The notes under the pieces: generated by a model
The model's input: only the letters and a program-made list of their open reading frames with translations
What the model was told of the DNA's origin: nothing
Database searches by the model: none
From: Clostridium sp. AF15-31
GTDB lineage: Bacteria > Bacillota > Clostridia > Lachnospirales > Lachnospiraceae
Direction: 5' to 3'
NCBI RefSeq assembly: GCF_003461625.1
Contig: NZ_QTXL01000004.1
Location: 124,313-188,312, forward strand
DNA length: 64,000 nt
Part shown: one piece after another, positions 62,522 through 64,000 of the stretch
Layout: every line of letters begins with the position of its first letter
Position numbering within the stretch: the stretch's first letter is position 1
Program-made: the position numbers and the translations under genes

Positions 62522-64000
62522 ATGAGTAAATTAAAAACAAAGAGAAAAAAGCATTATCTGGCAGCCGCCGTGCTTGCTATGCTTGCGGTTGCGACGCCGA
62601 TAACGCTTTATGGGTCTGTGACAACGTATGCACAGACGGATGACGCGGCCGGGGCAGAATCTGGTGAAGATGCTGGTGAAGTAACCAATGAAGAAACCGG
62701 ATATCACTATCAGAAGACTGGTGAACCATTGGTGGAGGAAAAAGATAACAACGGAAATATATGGCGGATCTATGCAGCTGCAGAAAATACAGCAGATACG
62801 GAAGCTACGGCAGACACAGCAGCTGCAGTGGATACAGAAGATACATCAGTGAAAAAATATATTGCTACGATCACATATGGAGGCGTAGATACAAACAGCA
62901 GCAGGGCTGGTGAGTTTAGTGTATTCTCAGGTTATGCAGACGTATTTGCCAAGTACAATATCGTGCAGGTAGAAGTTGGAGAAGGACTGACATATTTTAA
63001 TGTATATAGTCCACCAGAAAATCTCCAGTATGAATATATCTATCTTCCAAGTACGATGCAGAAATTAACAACAGCACTGGTGCAGCAACAGAAGAAGCTG
63101 AAGGAGATCACGATTCCGGCATCTGTTACAGAATTCAATTCAGGTTCGTTCAATCATGGCATGTTCTATATGGATGAGTCACTGGAGAAGATTACATTTG
63201 AGGAAGGATGCAAGCTTACTTCATTTGGAAAGAATGTTCAAAATTTACTTTACGGTTGTAAGTCTTTAAAAGAATTTACGGTTCCGGCTTCCATTGAAAC
63301 GATACCGGAGAGGTGCTTTTATAATTCACAGTATCTTGAGACGATCCGGTTCGAAAAAGGCTCAAAGGTTGAAAGCATAGGAAAGGAAGCTTTTTATGCC
63401 TGTTGCGCTTTGAAAGATGTTGAATTAGCGGAAGGACTTACAACGATCGGAGAATCAGCATTTCGAAATCTGGATCAGATAGAGAAGCTTGTGATTCCTG
63501 GTACAGTCACAACGATTGGTATATGTGCATTTTATGACTGTGACGGATTACAGGAGATCGCAATTCCGGATTCCGTGACATCAATTGGAAAAGCAGCATT
63601 TGCATATTGCAGGAATGTTACCGATATAAAACTTCCTAATCGGTTAGAGACGATTGAAGAGCAGGCTTTCATGGGATGCTCAATGGTAACATCACTCCGG
63701 ATTCCGGACAGTGTTAAGACAATTAAAAATGAAGCGTTCCGTTATATATATATAACCGAGCTGCCGTATATGCAGAACGTGACTACCATTGGAACCCGGG
63801 CATTTAGCATCAGTAGTAATCTGCGAAGCCTTGAATATCCAAAATGCTTGACGGATTTTACAGCGACTTCATTGGATGGTGGCGGAAATGCAAAAATCAG
63901 GTACATAACATTTGAAGACGGATGTGCCTTGAATACCTTGCCGGAAGGCTTATTTTCTACATATAAAGAAAATAATACAAATCTGAAAGAACAACGTGAG
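62522..64000 (+). CDS. secreted leucine-rich-repeat (BspA-like) surface protein, partial
   Basis: 493 codons, open to the window end. A signal peptide (KTKRKKHYLAAAVLAMLAVATPITLYGSVTTYA) is followed by an acidic Ala/Glu/Thr-rich segment and then BspA/LRR_5 repeats of about 23 residues with the pattern LKxVELAEGLTTIGESAFxx and IPDSVTSIGKAAFAYC. These proteins are exported and mediate adhesion or glycan contact. GGGAGG lies 5 bases upstream of the ATG. The C-terminal anchor is outside the window. Confidence 0.9.
   Translation, partial: MSKLKTKRKKHYLAAAVLAMLAVATPITLYGSVTTYAQTDDAAGAESGEDAGEVTNEETGYHYQKTGEPLVEEKDNNGNIWRIYAAAENTADTEATADTAAAVDTEDTSVKKYIATITYGGVDTNSSRAGEFSVFSGYADVFAKYNIVQVEVGEGLTYFNVYSPPENLQYEYIYLPSTMQKLTTALVQQQKKLKEITIPASVTEFNSGSFNHGMFYMDESLEKITFEEGCKLTSFGKNVQNLLYGCKSLKEFTVPASIETIPERCFYNSQYLETIRFEKGSKVESIGKEAFYACCALKDVELAEGLTTIGESAFRNLDQIEKLVIPGTVTTIGICAFYDCDGLQEIAIPDSVTSIGKAAFAYCRNVTDIKLPNRLETIEEQAFMGCSMVTSLRIPDSVKTIKNEAFRYIYITELPYMQNVTTIGTRAFSISSNLRSLEYPKCLTDFTATSLDGGGNAKIRYITFEDGCALNTLPEGLFSTYKENNTNLKEQRE

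Overview
The window looks like chromosome from a Gram-positive, low-to-mid GC anaerobic Firmicute, most plausibly a Lachnospiraceae (Clostridium cluster XIVa) gut bacterium. This rests on strong AGGAGG-type ribosome binding sites, sigma-A promoters, CIRCE and LexA/DinR-type operators, a split transketolase, a CdaA/YbbR pair, an Amt-PII fusion and a BspA-type leucine-rich surface protein. The genus is inference. I found no rRNA or tRNA gene, intact insertion sequence, prophage or CRISPR array.

Layout. 0-5 kb: an RsiV-like anti-sigma factor, heat-shock-regulated ftsH, a DUF308 membrane protein, xanthine phosphoribosyltransferase and a membrane protein. 5-8 kb: a LexA-box-controlled radical SAM DNA-repair gene with its partner. 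8-14 kb: galE, an aldo/keto reductase, and two convergent MATE exporters, one under a MarR regulator. 14-19.3 kb: signalling genes. These are two GHKL proteins that look like complementary halves of a kinase, a LytTR response regulator, a LytTR-type direct repeat driving a short orphan transcript, and a KdpD/KdpE-like pair. 19.7-26.3 kb: a MarR-controlled heterodimeric ABC exporter, a GDSL hydrolase and azlCD. 26.4-30.1 kb: a decaying island with a truncated Rpn-like gene, a duplicated azlD fragment, a broken surface protein and a broken helicase-like gene. 30-38.6 kb: an AraC regulator facing a GH5 glucanase, a membrane pair, cdaA-ybbR, a sirtuin and split transketolase. 39.5-50 kb: MarR-citrate synthase, HD hydrolase, polyphosphate kinase, a teichoic-acid-like operon (CDP-glycerol glycerophosphotransferase, tagD, GDPD) and a 2-hydroxyacid dehydrogenase. 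50.4-64 kb: alanine/sodium symporter, MFS exporter, Amt-PII, Hsp20, PAP2 phosphatase, P-type ATPase, flavodoxin, a TetR regulator and an LRR surface protein running off the end.

Most unusual content. The intergenic regions carry two families of very long hairpins (about 150-270 bp). Family A (5 copies) has a conserved core, CGGTCCTTAG...CTTAGTACCG, around an apical stem whose sequence changes from copy to copy while staying paired. This core caps outer arms that are unrelated between copies but self-complementary within each. One copy is nested inside a relative, and a core-less short form may exist at 4880-4942. Family B (2 copies) ends in terminator-like T-tracts. Together they look like a structured mobile element or RNA that lives in terminator loops. 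Separately, a five-unit array with a 51-bp period, built from alternating GGGTAT and ATACCC hexamers, lies at 49990-50227. A 97-bp near-perfect palindrome lies at 32079-32175.

Regulation visible in sequence. CIRCE operators place ftsH and hsp20 in one HrcA regulon. A LexA box sits inside the promoter of the DNA-repair gene. MarR and TetR operators overlap their own promoters. The Amt-PII leader has two terminator hairpins, suggesting control by antitermination.
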